Below the pieces are notes generated by a model that worked only from the letters and a program-made list of their open reading frames with translations, had not been told where the DNA came from and ran no database searches. From positions 26,491-90,490 of the forward strand of contig JBEKTW010000015.1 in the NCBI GenBank assembly GCA_049515655.1: 64,000 bases of DNA, read 5' to 3'. The position numbers were made by a program, and so were the translations under genes. The DNA comes from JBEKTW01 sp049515655. GTDB lineage: Bacteria > Bacteroidota > Ignavibacteria > UBA10030 > SZUA-254. Below are positions 17,985 through 27,091 of this stretch, piece after piece (the stretch's first letter is position 1; the number at the start of each line of letters is the position of its first letter).

Positions 17985-19334
17985 ATGTCAGATCGAATTT
18001 TGGTCGTGGATGACGAAGAAATTATCAGAGAATCGATGTCGTTTGTCCTAAGGAAAGAGGGATACACCGTCACCGAAGCAGCAAACGGTAAAGAAGCGTA
18101 TGATAAACTTCTTGCGGACACGTACGACCTTGTCATTACCGACCTGGAGATGCCCGAAATGAAGGGGATTGAGTTACTCGACAAGACGATTCAGTTAAAC
18201 CCGCAATCGCTGGTGATGATCATAACGGCATACGGGTCACTCGACACGGCTATCAATGCGTTGCGCAAGGGGGCCTGCGATTACATCCTGAAACCACTCG
18301 AATTTGATGAGTTACTGGTGAAAATTCGACGATTGCTTGACTACAAGAAACTCACGCTCGAAAACCAGATTCTCCGGAGAGAAGTAAACCGCGAGTACGA
18401 TTTTTCCCATCTCGTGGGAAAAAGCCCCGAGATGCAAAAAGTGTTCGACATCATTCAGAAAGTCTCCGGGACGGAAAGCACGGTCCTCGTTTCAGGAAAA
18501 AGCGGAACGGGAAAAGAATTGGTCGCCCGCGCAATTCACTTCAACAGCATGCGCAGTATGAAGCCGTTCATAGCGGTGAACTGCGGGGCAATCCCGGAAA
18601 CGCTCATCGAGAGTGAGCTGTTCGGCCATAAAAAGGGATCGTTTACGGGCGCGGTAATGGATAAGGCAGGTTACTTCAAGGCGGCAGACGGTGGGACACT
18701 GTTTCTGGATGAGATCAGCGAAATGCCCCTTCAATTGCAGGTGAAGCTGCTCCGTGCCATCGAACAACGCGAAATAACACCCGTTGGCACCTCGACGCCC
18801 CAGCAAATCGACGTACGATTGATCGCGTCAACGAACCGCACGTTGCTCGCGGAAGTGGAAGCCGGACGGTTTCGCGAAGACTTATACTATCGGCTGAATG
18901 TCGTGGAGATTAAGCTTCCTTCCCTTACCGAGCGTAAAGCAGATATTCCCCTCCTTGTCGAACATTTCCTTGACAAGTACAGACGGGAACTGCGAAGGAA
19001 CATCAAAGGCGTGGGCAACGACGTCATGCTGCTGCTCATGCAACACGAGTGGAAAGGGGAGATTCGGGAACTGGAGAATATCATTGAGCGTGCCATGATT
19101 TTTACGGAGGGAGAATTTATTACGCTGAAGGATCTGCCTGAATTTCTTCATACCGAGCCACGGGTGCAGGTTGACGGCGCTTCGCTTGAAGGCGCCATCA
19201 ATGATTTCGAAAAGCAATACATCCTGGCTGTCCTGCGCAAACACGGTTTCGATAAGGAAAAGGCAGCCCGGGACCTTAAGATCAGTCTCCCGACTCTCTA
19301 CCGACGCATCAAGGATCTGGGAATAACTCAGTAA
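17985..19334 (+). CDS. NtrC-family sigma-54-dependent response regulator
   Basis: The 449-residue protein contains a receiver domain with Asp53 as phosphorylation site, an AAA+ domain with Walker A GKSGTGKE at 171-178, the sigma-54 contact loop GSFTGA at 218-223 (Ser in place of the common Ala), and a C-terminal Fis-type helix-turn-helix (KISLPTLYRRIKDLG). It activates transcription at -24/-12 promoters by ATP hydrolysis when phosphorylated, presumably by the PAS kinase immediately upstream. Start ATG 17985 has a purine-rich AACAGGAG region before it. Candidate targets in this window are the promoters at 41240, 41873 and 56811. The whole family assignment is secure; the targets are inference. 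Confidence 0.95.
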   Translation: MSDRILVVDDEEIIRESMSFVLRKEGYTVTEAANGKEAYDKLLADTYDLVITDLEMPEMKGIELLDKTIQLNPQSLVMIITAYGSLDTAINALRKGACDYILKPLEFDELLVKIRRLLDYKKLTLENQILRREVNREYDFSHLVGKSPEMQKVFDIIQKVSGTESTVLVSGKSGTGKELVARAIHFNSMRSMKPFIAVNCGAIPETLIESELFGHKKGSFTGAVMDKAGYFKAADGGTLFLDEISEMPLQLQVKLLRAIEQREITPVGTSTPQQIDVRLIASTNRTLLAEVEAGRFREDLYYRLNVVEIKLPSLTERKADIPLLVEHFLDKYRRELRRNIKGVGNDVMLLLMQHEWKGEIRELENIIERAMIFTEGEFITLKDLPEFLHTEPRVQVDGASLEGAINDFEKQYILAVLRKHGFDKEKAARDLKISLPTLYRRIKDLGITQ

Positions 19335-19569
19335 TTTCCCGACGCCGGCTCGTGTCACCGGACGTCGATGATGTCCCCCTCCGCCACCCGCGTGTGCGAT
19401 CGGGGAAGGCCCTTCAAATTTCTCATATGTGCAAATCCTGCCCGGAAATTCTTTTCATCCACGAGAAACCTCCCAAAAATGTCATCTGGAGAGGATGGGA
19501 TCTCTTCATTCCTCCCTGATTTGAAGGATCCACTCAGCCTGCTGAAACTCCGTGCGAGTGTATGGGGAG

Positions 19570-19585
19570 TGGCACGGAGATTGTA
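19570..19585 (+). promoter_or_regulatory. Sigma-54-like promoter candidate before the degenerate receiver gene
   Basis: TGGCACGGAGATTGTA matches TGGCAC-N5-TTGC except T for the final C. It lies 61 bases upstream of the ATG at 19646, a normal distance. The substitution in the -12 element lowers confidence. Confidence 0.4.
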
Positions 19586-19601
19586 GTTAGAACGAAGAAG
19601 A

Positions 19602-19620
19602 ATCTGACCAAAATGGTCAG
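19602..19620. promoter_or_regulatory. CTGACC dyad in the leader of the receiver gene
   Basis: ATCTGACCAAAATGGTCAG holds a seven-base-pair dyad (CTGACCA / TGGTCAG, three-base centre). A closely related word stands at 62604-62622, upstream of the YIP1-family gene. The form resembles operators of Rrf2-type repressors, but this is only a resemblance. It could also act as a small hairpin in the leader RNA. Confidence 0.4.
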
Positions 19621-19645
19621 GTTCGAATAATCAGTTGATCCAAAC

Positions 19646-20107
19646 ATGTCTATCATTCGAACATCCCATGAACCAGTGACGCATCCAGGGCGGAAGAGCG
19701 TTTCGGATTCCAGGCATTCAACGAACGAGCACCGCGAAGGAAGGCGGGAGACCATCATCCTGTATAGTCCCGACATGGATCTTTGTCTGAGTCTTCGGTT
19801 GTATTTCCAGGAGAAATACAACGTCATCACCCTCACAGACCCGGAGCTGCTGGTGACAACGGTGCAAACTTTTCATCCCTCATTGCTTATCGTCGATGCC
19901 TTGCCGACGGAACGCATGCGAGAGCGTTTTGGTAGTATCAAACGCGAAAATCCCGATGTCCGAATCATCGTCTTCTATGCGTCGCATGTTGGCAGGGACC
20001 ACTTCCATGAACACGTGCAGAACTTTGTTGATGTAGCACTCTCGAAGCCGATTGAGATAGAAGAACTGGCGAGGTGCATTGAGACCTTAGTGCATGGAGA
20101 CTCCTGA
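19646..20107 (+). CDS. Degenerate receiver-domain protein
   Basis: The 153-residue protein has a 35-residue polar N-terminal tail and then a receiver-like fold: ETIILYSPDMDLCLSLRLYF for strand one and helix one, LLIVDALP with the phospho-acceptor-like Asp, YAS near the Thr/Ser site, and SKPIEIEEL with the conserved Lys. The paired acidic residues at the end of strand one, which bind magnesium, are largely replaced (SP-D). Without them normal phosphorylation is doubtful, so it may be a constitutive or protein-protein adaptor. There is no output domain. It follows the PAS kinase/regulator pair and precedes the first cytochrome gene. The start is ATG 19646; a later start is possible since the tail is not conserved-looking. 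Confidence 0.7.
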   Translation: MSIIRTSHEPVTHPGRKSVSDSRHSTNEHREGRRETIILYSPDMDLCLSLRLYFQEKYNVITLTDPELLVTTVQTFHPSLLIVDALPTERMRERFGSIKRENPDVRIIVFYASHVGRDHFHEHVQNFVDVALSKPIEIEELARCIETLVHGDS

Positions 20108-20457
20108 AGGCTCAATATCACCGATTTGTGATTCTTGCACTGTAGAAAAGGACCTACCTCGCAGCTCAAAGTGTCTTCGTATGTTCAATTGATAGGACCA
20201 TCGCTGGGCCATCATGAAGGGAATCGCGCAAATTTTCTCAGTTTTGAAAGGAAGTGATATTTCATTCTTGATTTTGAAAAAAAAGCCGGTTAAATTGGCA
20301 AATTGAGCCTTCTAATCGGAGAAAAATGTTCGGTATAATGTTTGAACGTAGGATGCTCCGGTAAGCGCGGCGTAGGGCGTGATAATATGAAAATGAATCC
20401 ATAGAATTGTCGTGTAAACAATCCATTTCATCATCAAACAACAGAAAGGAGTAACCA
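20108..20457 (+). other. Non-coding gap before the cytochrome cluster
   Basis: No gene is visible in 350 bases. The region is AT-rich. A TATAAT word at 20334-20339 is a possible -10 element, but no matching -35 is seen at the usual spacing. TTCTCAGTTTTGAAAG at 20235-20250 is an imperfect relative of the site A dyad. The end carries a good ribosome-binding site, AAAGGAG, for the four-heme cytochrome. Confidence 0.5.
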
Positions 20458-21015
20458 ATGAAGCAACTTCTCACTTTCCTGATGCTCGTTGTGTGCACGT
20501 TGTTTCTGACGAGCGGGAGCAGGGCGGATGATAAAGCGACCAACAAATATGTTGGCGTGAAGATCTGTTCCATGTGCCACAAGTCGGAGAGCACCGGCAA
20601 TCAATTTGGCATCTGGCAGAAATCGAAACACGCGGTGGCCTATAAAACTCTCACGAGCGACACAGCCAATGCTATCGCGAAGGCAAAAGGTTTGACGAAG
20701 CCCGCGGCGGAATCGCCCGAGTGCCTCGGATGTCATACGATCACCGCGGATGCGAAGTTGGCAGACAAATCGTTCGACGCAAAAGACGGCGTGCAGTGCG
20801 AGGCGTGCCATGGACCGGGATCATCGTACAAGACGATGTCCACGATGAAAGACAAAGCCAAAGCGATTGCAGCGGGCCTGACCGAATACAAGGACGACGC
20901 GGCTATTGCAGCGCATTGCCAGACGTGTCACAATGATAAGAGCCCCACGAAGAAGGAGTTCATCTTCAAAGATATGTGGGGGAAAATCAAGCATCCGTTA
21001 CCGAAGAAGTCGTAA
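20458..21015 (+). CDS. Periplasmic tetraheme cytochrome c (cytochrome c554-like)
   Basis: The 185-residue protein has a signal peptide (LLTFLMLVVCTLFLTSGSRA) and four CxxCH heme motifs: CSMCH, CLGCH, CEACH followed by GPG, and CQTCH. The KYVGVKICSMCHKSES opening and EACHGPGS are typical of the cytochrome c554 family of tetraheme electron carriers. In nitrifiers c554 takes electrons from hydroxylamine oxidoreductase; here no such enzyme is near and the role is more likely general periplasmic electron transfer. It is first of a run of cytochrome genes ending at 26200. AAAGGAG precedes ATG 20458. Confidence 0.9.
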   Translation: MKQLLTFLMLVVCTLFLTSGSRADDKATNKYVGVKICSMCHKSESTGNQFGIWQKSKHAVAYKTLTSDTANAIAKAKGLTKPAAESPECLGCHTITADAKLADKSFDAKDGVQCEACHGPGSSYKTMSTMKDKAKAIAAGLTEYKDDAAIAAHCQTCHNDKSPTKKEFIFKDMWGKIKHPLPKKS

Positions 21016-21123
21016 CGGGTCGAGATGATTCCCTGACTATGTTCTTTGCCAGCCCGCAGAGAGCGCCTCAGACGTGACGGGGGCGACCCTGCCGGCTGGC
21101 GTGAACATAATGGTATCCGATGT

Positions 21124-23325
21124 ATGAAAAGACAAATATTTGATGTACTTGTATGCTTCAGTTTTCTGCTTGTTCTTCGACCGGGAAATGTTCTTGGACA
21201 ATCCAAAGCTGATTGCCTAACCTGTCACAGCGACCATTCGCTGACGATGGACAGGAATGGAAAACAACTTTCCATTTTTGTCGACGAATCTGTTCTCAAC
21301 AAATCACCCCACCAGAAGCTCGTTTGCATCGCTTGCCATACCGGATTCGATCTTAACAATGTTCCCCACAAGGAAAAAATCGAACCGGTAAACTGTTTGA
21401 CCTGTCATAAAGACGCTCCGCCCAAGCACACGTTCCATCCGCAGCTGGCGCAGGCAATCGCTGCCCATCAGGAACCGGACGTCTCCTGCAAAGATTGCCA
21501 TGGAACGCACGACATCGTGTCGCCAAGACTGCCGGAATCGAAATTCTACGAATCCAATGTTGCCCAGACCTGCGGAGAATGTCACGGGGACGTCAAGGAC
21601 CACTTTGTTGAATCTGCCCACGGGAAAGCGCTCGCCGCAGGGGTGAAAGGGGCCCCCAACTGCCTTACGTGTCATCGGCACAGCATTACGGGAATCGGTG
21701 CGGCGCATGACAGCGTGCAGTACAAAGTGGCGCAGATGCAACTATGCCTGTCGTGCCATCTCGACAACCCTGACGTTCGCTCGCGAACTTCACCGACCGC
21801 GGGATTCATCGCCGCCTATGAGCAGAGCATTCACGGTTCATCGCTCCTCCATGGAAATGCGCGCGCTGCAAATTGCGTCGATTGCCATGGCAGTCATGAA
21901 ATGAAGAAGGGGCTTGAACCTTCGGCCCGCATGAACAGGATGAACATCCAGGAGACTTGCGCGAAGTGCCACGAAGCGATTGCCAATGAATACGCGCAAA
22001 GCGTTCACGGTGTAGCGGTGGCGAAAGGTAACCAGGATGCACCGGTATGCACAAACTGTCATGGCGAGCATAATATTCTCGCACATACCGACCCTCGTTC
22101 AAGCGTATCGGCCAAGAACCTGTCACAGCAGGTGTGTTCGCCCTGCCATAGCTCGGTGGCGCTTTCAACGAAGTACGGACTCTCGAACGATCGCTTCAAA
22201 ACATTCTCGGATAGCTATCACGGGCTGGCAATCCGAGGCGGTTCCATTGAGGTTGCCAACTGCGCGAGTTGTCACGGAGCGCATGGCATTAAGCCGTCGA
22301 ATGACCCCACATCTAAGACCAACAAGGCGAACCTCGCAACGACCTGCGGCAGGTGCCATCCTGGAGCGAACGAACGGTTTGCCATAGGCTCAGTCCATGT
22401 GACGATGGCGGCAAAACAGGAACCTGTATTGTACTGGATCGCCAGCAGCTACATTATTCTGATCGTTGTTGTGGTTGGCGGCATGTTCATCCACAATCTG
22501 CTTGATTTCATCCAGAAGTCAAAAAGGAAATTGAGAATTCGCCGCGGACTGCTTATCCACGAACAACTCGGTCATAGTCTCTACCTGCGCATGACGCTGA
22601 ACGAACGCCTTCAGCATCTTTTCTTGCTCACGAGTTTCCTGACCCTTGTTATCACCGGCTTCATGCTCCGGTTCCCCGAAGCATGGTGGGTGCAAGCGAT
22701 CCGCGAGCTCAGTGATCGCGTTTTTGACCTTCGCAGCCTCATTCATCGTGTTGCAGCCGTAGTTATGGTTACGGCGAGCGTTTACCATCTTCTGTACCTT
22801 ATCCTGACCGCCCGGGGCAGAGAGCTCTTCAGGGATTTGATGCCAAAACTCCAGGATGCGAAAGACGCCCTCGGTATTGCGAGATACAACCTCGGCATGT
22901 CAAGCGTGAAGCCCCGGTTCGGGAGATTCAGTTACATCGAGAAAAGCGAATACTGGGCGCTTGTTTGGGGGACCATCGTCATGGCCGCAACCGGAGCGAT
23001 CATGTGGTTCGATAATACCTTTATCGGCCTGTTCACCAAGCTCGGTTACGATATTTCCCGCACAATCCACTATTATGAAGCATGGCTCGCGACACTTGCC
23101 ATTATTGTATGGCACTTTTACTTCGTCATTTTCAATCCGGACGTCTACCCAGTTAATCTGGCATTCTGGAAGGGAACGCTGACCGAGGAAGAAATGGCCG
23201 ATGAACATCCGCTCGAACTGGAAGAGCTTCACAGCAAGGTGTTGGCAAGAGATCTCAACGGTTCCGGCAATATGGAAGAAGAGTTGAGTCAGGAGTTGCG
23301 CAACGGGCAACGAACCGCCGGGTAA
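21124..23325 (+). CDS. 13-heme cytochrome c fused to a membrane cytochrome b domain
   Basis: A 733-residue fusion. After a signal peptide (VCFSFLLVLRPGNVLGQ) come thirteen CxxCH motifs between residue 31 and about 412, many followed by GxH or DH that can supply distal His ligands (for example CKDCHGTHD, CTNCHGEHN). From about residue 437 the chain enters the membrane with a cytochrome b561/formate-dehydrogenase-gamma-like bundle: LNERLQHLFLLTSF, LIHRVAAVVM, TIHYYEAWLATLAI carry heme-ligand histidines. It should take electrons from quinol through b hemes and pass them to its own c hemes in the periplasm, or the reverse. ATG 21124 is chosen because upstream codons of the open frame lack a signal sequence. 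Confidence 0.92.
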   Translation: MKRQIFDVLVCFSFLLVLRPGNVLGQSKADCLTCHSDHSLTMDRNGKQLSIFVDESVLNKSPHQKLVCIACHTGFDLNNVPHKEKIEPVNCLTCHKDAPPKHTFHPQLAQAIAAHQEPDVSCKDCHGTHDIVSPRLPESKFYESNVAQTCGECHGDVKDHFVESAHGKALAAGVKGAPNCLTCHRHSITGIGAAHDSVQYKVAQMQLCLSCHLDNPDVRSRTSPTAGFIAAYEQSIHGSSLLHGNARAANCVDCHGSHEMKKGLEPSARMNRMNIQETCAKCHEAIANEYAQSVHGVAVAKGNQDAPVCTNCHGEHNILAHTDPRSSVSAKNLSQQVCSPCHSSVALSTKYGLSNDRFKTFSDSYHGLAIRGGSIEVANCASCHGAHGIKPSNDPTSKTNKANLATTCGRCHPGANERFAIGSVHVTMAAKQEPVLYWIASSYIILIVVVVGGMFIHNLLDFIQKSKRKLRIRRGLLIHEQLGHSLYLRMTLNERLQHLFLLTSFLTLVITGFMLRFPEAWWVQAIRELSDRVFDLRSLIHRVAAVVMVTASVYHLLYLILTARGRELFRDLMPKLQDAKDALGIARYNLGMSSVKPRFGRFSYIEKSEYWALVWGTIVMAATGAIMWFDNTFIGLFTKLGYDISRTIHYYEAWLATLAIIVWHFYFVIFNPDVYPVNLAFWKGTLTEEEMADEHPLELEELHSKVLARDLNGSGNMEEELSQELRNGQRTAG

Positions 23326-23328
23326 GAA

Positions 23329-25368
23329 ATGGCCACAGGTTCTCGTACACTCGTCCGGTTCGTGCTTCTCGGCGCCATTCTGCCGGCATATCTGACCGCA
23401 CGTAGCTATGCGCAGGAGAACAATGAATGCTACACTTGCCACGAAGACAAATCACTGACGGGAAAACGGAATGGTAAAACACTCTCCGTGTTCGTGGAAG
23501 CATCTAAATTCTCGGGTTCCGTTCATGGATCTTTGAGTTGTATTTCCTGTCATGCAGACCTGGAGAAGAAGGAATTTCCCCACGATGAGGTTCTGAAACC
23601 CGTTGATTGTGGAACATGCCATTCGACGGAACAAGAGCAGCATGTGAAATCGCTTCACGGGAAGGCAATTGCGCGTGGAGATCCGCTCGCACCCCGGTGC
23701 AAGAATTGTCACGGGACGCACGACATTCTTTCGGTGAAAGACAAGAATTCACCTGTTTTTCCGCTGAAAATTCCTTTCACCTGTGGGAAATGTCATCAGG
23801 AAGGCGCCCCTGTCCAGCAGCAGCGGGTAATCCACCAGGATCACATTCTGGAGAATTTTTCGGAGAGTATCCACGGCGAAGGACTCTTGAAAAAAGGGTT
23901 GATTGTCGCACCCAATTGTGCGTCATGCCATACGGCCCATTCAATTCTCCCTCATACCGATCCAGCTTCATCGATCGCCCGGAAAAACATCGCAGCCACG
24001 TGCACGAAATGCCACGCGATGATCGAGACTGTCCATCGCAAGATCATTAAAGGGGAGCTGTGGGAGAAAGAAGCCCACACCCTTCCCGCGTGTGTCGATT
24101 GCCACCAGCCCCATAAAATCCGGAAGGTTTTCTACGACCAGGGAATGGCGGACAAAGACTGCATGCACTGCCACGTGGATAAGACGCTGAAAGCATCCGA
24201 TGACGGCCGGTCGTTGTTCGTTCGCGCTGACGAGGTCGGACAATCCCGGCACGCTAAGATCGCATGCAGCCAGTGTCATTCAGGCGTCAATGCGTCGCAT
24301 TTGCGACCGTGCGAGACAATCACCCAAAAGGTCGATTGTTCGTCCTGTCATGCAGAAATTGGCCAGCAGTATCAGAAAAGCACGCATGGAACATTGGTAG
24401 CAAAGAACGACCCCAACGCTCCGACATGCAAAGAGTGTCACGGTACACACAAGGTGCTGGGCAAATCGGACCCGCAATCCGTGACGTTCGCGACAAACGT
24501 TCCCGACCTCTGCGCACGGTGTCACCGTGAAGGACAGCAGGCGGCGATTCGCTACACGGGGAGCGAGCATGAAATCATCGAGCGGTACACTGAAAGCATC
24601 CATGGCAAGGGCCTGATGAAAAGCGGACTGACCGTGACAGCGATGTGCACGAATTGTCACACAGCGCACAGCGTTCTGCCGCGCATCGATTCCGCATCGA
24701 GCGTTAACCCGAGAAACTTGCCCACAACCTGCGGTCGATGTCACCATGGCATTGAAGAACAATTTGAAAAGAGCATTCACTCGGTTCTTGTCTCAACCTC
24801 CGGAAAAGAGCTGCCGGTGTGCAACGATTGCCATACGGCGCATACGATCCGGCGGACAGATGAGCAGGGTTTCAAGCTCGAAATCATGCAGCAGTGCGGG
24901 AGATGCCATCAGGAAATAACAAAAACGTATTTTGATACGTACCATGGCAAAGTTTCTCAACTGGGATACACAAAGACGGCGAAATGCTACGATTGCCACG
25001 GCGCACATGATATTCTTCCAGTTGCGGACCCCCGCTCTCACTTAAGCCGCGAGAATGTTGTGGCCACGTGCCAGCAATGCCATCAAGGGGCGACGCGCCG
25101 CTTCGCGGGATACCTGACGCACGCAACTCACCATGATCCCAAGAAATATCCGTTTTTGTTCTGGACGTTCTGGGGAATGACTACATTGCTCATCGGGACA
25201 TTTGTTTTTGGCGGGATTCATACGCTGTTATGGCTTCCCCGGGCGCTTCAAATGCGACGGGCACAGCGAAAGACTCAGATTTCAATAAATTCAAACGATG
25301 GAAACGAAAGATCAAATCAAGACGACAACATCAATCGAAGCGGAGACGGCCCAGACACCCAGGAGTGA
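23329..25368 (+). CDS. 19-heme membrane-anchored cytochrome c with internal duplication
   Basis: A 679-residue protein with a signal sequence, nineteen CxxCH motifs from Cys34 to Cys581, and one C-terminal membrane helix (about 607-635, reading FLFWTFWGMTTLLIGT). Hemes 1-8 (residues about 34-270) and 9-16 (from about 278) are tandem copies: each contains a KSLTGKRNG / KTLKASDDG-type opening, a CKxCHGTH site, a CxxCHTAHSxLP site and a DCHxxH end. Hemes 17-19 form a short tail. Such long chains act as molecular wires in the periplasm. It starts four bases after the 13-heme fusion gene and overlaps the next cytochrome b gene, so the three are probably made together. Confidence 0.93.
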   Translation: MATGSRTLVRFVLLGAILPAYLTARSYAQENNECYTCHEDKSLTGKRNGKTLSVFVEASKFSGSVHGSLSCISCHADLEKKEFPHDEVLKPVDCGTCHSTEQEQHVKSLHGKAIARGDPLAPRCKNCHGTHDILSVKDKNSPVFPLKIPFTCGKCHQEGAPVQQQRVIHQDHILENFSESIHGEGLLKKGLIVAPNCASCHTAHSILPHTDPASSIARKNIAATCTKCHAMIETVHRKIIKGELWEKEAHTLPACVDCHQPHKIRKVFYDQGMADKDCMHCHVDKTLKASDDGRSLFVRADEVGQSRHAKIACSQCHSGVNASHLRPCETITQKVDCSSCHAEIGQQYQKSTHGTLVAKNDPNAPTCKECHGTHKVLGKSDPQSVTFATNVPDLCARCHREGQQAAIRYTGSEHEIIERYTESIHGKGLMKSGLTVTAMCTNCHTAHSVLPRIDSASSVNPRNLPTTCGRCHHGIEEQFEKSIHSVLVSTSGKELPVCNDCHTAHTIRRTDEQGFKLEIMQQCGRCHQEITKTYFDTYHGKVSQLGYTKTAKCYDCHGAHDILPVADPRSHLSRENVVATCQQCHQGATRRFAGYLTHATHHDPKKYPFLFWTFWGMTTLLIGTFVFGGIHTLLWLPRALQMRRAQRKTQISINSNDGNERSNQDDNINRSGDGPDTQE

Positions 25369-26200
25369 TCTGAGCGGGAAACAGTTTCAGCGTTTCACCC
25401 GGTTGAATAGAACCCTTCATGTCATCATGATCATTAGTTTCATGAGTCTGGCTCTTACGGGTATGACGCTCAAGTTTTCCTATACGACATGGGCAGCAGT
25501 CCTTTCGCATCTTCTCGGCGGATTTGAGTCGGCGGGATATATCCACAGGGTTGCCGCAGTGTTCATGATAGGTATCTTTGTGACCCATCTTGTCGATATC
25601 ATACGGATAAAGCGGGCGGAACACCGGTCGTGGCGCTCGATGATCTTCGGACCCGACTCGATGATGTTCAACAAGAAAGACCTTCGGGATTTTATCGCGT
25701 CGGTAAAATGGTTCCTCGGAAACGATACCCGCCCGAGGTTCGACCGCTGGACATATTGGGAGAAGTTCGATTACTTTGCGGTATTCTGGGGAATCGCCGT
25801 GATCGGCTCGACCGGATTAACACTGTGGTTTCCCGAATTCTTTACGCGCTTTATTCCCGGGTGGTTTATCAACGTGGCGACAATCATTCACAGCGATGAA
25901 GCCTTGCTCGCCGTGGGTTTCATTTTTACGGTCCATTTTTTTAATACGCACCTGCGTCCCGAGAAATTTCCCATGGATATTGTTATCTTTACAGGAAGGA
26001 TGGGCGTGGAAGAACTTGAACGGGATAAACCGGGAGAGTACGAAGCGCTCGTCAGGAGTGATAAACTGAGCGAGAATCTCGTTGATCCCTATCCGCCAGT
26101 TGTCATCAAGTCGGTGCGGGTTTTCGGATGGACGGCACTGACGATAGGTTTTTGTATGGTTGTTTGGATTATTTACGCAATGATTTTTGCATATCGGTGA
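25298..26200 (+). CDS. Membrane cytochrome b subunit
   Basis: The 300-residue protein is a four- to five-helix cytochrome b of the b561 / formate dehydrogenase gamma type: RLNRTLHVIMIISFMSLALTG carries the first His ligand, GYIHRVAAVFMIGIFVTHLVD two more, and ATIIHSDEALLAVGFIFTVHFF the last pair. It resembles the b-domain at the end of the 13-heme protein, including the PRFDRWTYWEKFDYFAVFWG segment, so the two are paralogues. The start ATG 25298 overlaps the 19-heme gene by 71 bases; a TTG near 25404 is the only later candidate but would remove the loop before helix one. Three bases separate it from etfB. It is a plausible quinone-linked partner for the ETF or the cytochromes. Confidence 0.87.
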   Translation: METKDQIKTTTSIEAETAQTPRSDLSGKQFQRFTRLNRTLHVIMIISFMSLALTGMTLKFSYTTWAAVLSHLLGGFESAGYIHRVAAVFMIGIFVTHLVDIIRIKRAEHRSWRSMIFGPDSMMFNKKDLRDFIASVKWFLGNDTRPRFDRWTYWEKFDYFAVFWGIAVIGSTGLTLWFPEFFTRFIPGWFINVATIIHSDEALLAVGFIFTVHFFNTHLRPEKFPMDIVIFTGRMGVEELERDKPGEYEALVRSDKLSENLVDPYPPVVIKSVRVFGWTALTIGFCMVVWIIYAMIFAYR

Positions 26201-26203
26201 ACT

Positions 26204-27091
26204 ATGTATAATTCGATCGTATTAGTCAAACAAGTGCCGGACACGGCGAACATCTCCGGAAACGTCATGCGCGAAGACGGCACGGTGAACCGGGCAAAAT
26301 TGCCGGCAATCTTCAATCATGAGGATAAAGTCGCCCTGGAGCTGGCGCTCCAGGTCAAAGACAAATTTGGCGGAACAGTGACGGCCATCACGATGGGCCC
26401 GCCTAGGGCGTCGGATATTCTTCGTGAGTGCCTGTACATGGGAGCCGACCGGGTGCATCTCATCAGTGATAGGAAATTCGCGGGCGCCGACACGCTGGCG
26501 ACGTCGTACGTCCTCAGTGAAACGATACGAAAGATCGGCAACTACGATTTCATTTTTGCCGGAAGGCAGGCGATCGATGGCGATACCGCACAGGTCGGTC
26601 CTCAAACGGCCGAAAAGCTGGGCATCCCTCAGATCACCTACGCCGAAAAACTCATCGACGTACATGATGGTAGAGTGAAAGTGAAAAGAAAAATCGACGG
26701 CGGATTCGAGATCCTGGAGAGCACTCTGCCCGTGCTGCTGACGGTCATGAAGGACGCCGCCGTGCCGAGGCCCTACAGCGCGAAAAGGATCATGGCCTTC
26801 AAAAGCGCCAAGTCGTTGATGGAGCTTGAAAAACTCGTTGAGGGGAATTCCCTCCTTTATATCGATAAGCTGGTCGATGAGTACAAGACGCGATCATTGT
26901 ACATTCCAACCCTCACGATGGACGACCTCCGGCTGGATGCAGATCGCTGCGGCATCAACGGTTCCCCTACGAAAGTTTATAAGATTGAATCCGTCGTACT
27001 GACCGGGGGTGAGCATACCATGGTCGAGCCGACGAAAGCAGGGATGAGCGCGCTGATTGGCAAATTAATGGAAGATCACATTTTTGGATGA
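26204..27091 (+). CDS. etfB: Electron transfer flavoprotein beta subunit
   Basis: EtfB pairs with EtfA to form a soluble FAD/AMP heterodimer that carries electrons from acyl-CoA dehydrogenases. The 295-residue product opens with IVLVKQVPDTANI and contains ITMGPPRASDILRECLYMGADR and AGRQAIDGDTAQVGPQTAE, the usual nucleotide-binding signatures. It is about 35-40 residues longer than many EtfB proteins, mainly at the C terminus. The stop overlaps the etfA start by four bases (ATGA), showing translational coupling. The unusual context is the membrane cytochrome b gene three bases upstream. Whether it belongs to the electron-bifurcating ETF group cannot be decided by eye. Confidence 0.95.
   Translation: MYNSIVLVKQVPDTANISGNVMREDGTVNRAKLPAIFNHEDKVALELALQVKDKFGGTVTAITMGPPRASDILRECLYMGADRVHLISDRKFAGADTLATSYVLSETIRKIGNYDFIFAGRQAIDGDTAQVGPQTAEKLGIPQITYAEKLIDVHDGRVKVKRKIDGGFEILESTLPVLLTVMKDAAVPRPYSAKRIMAFKSAKSLMELEKLVEGNSLLYIDKLVDEYKTRSLYIPTLTMDDLRLDADRCGINGSPTKVYKIESVVLTGGEHTMVEPTKAGMSALIGKLMEDHIFG

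Larger units (their letters stand above)
19335..19645 (+). other. Non-coding gap with a hairpin, sigma-54-like element and dyad
   Basis: No convincing gene is visible. Just after the regulator gene, CGACGCCGG and CCGGACGTCG (about 19339-19368) can pair into a hairpin without a following T-run. Further on, TTTCTCA at 19418-19424 resembles one arm of site A, 152 bases before the sigma-54-like element at 19570, and a dyad stands at 19602-19620. Confidence 0.6.
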
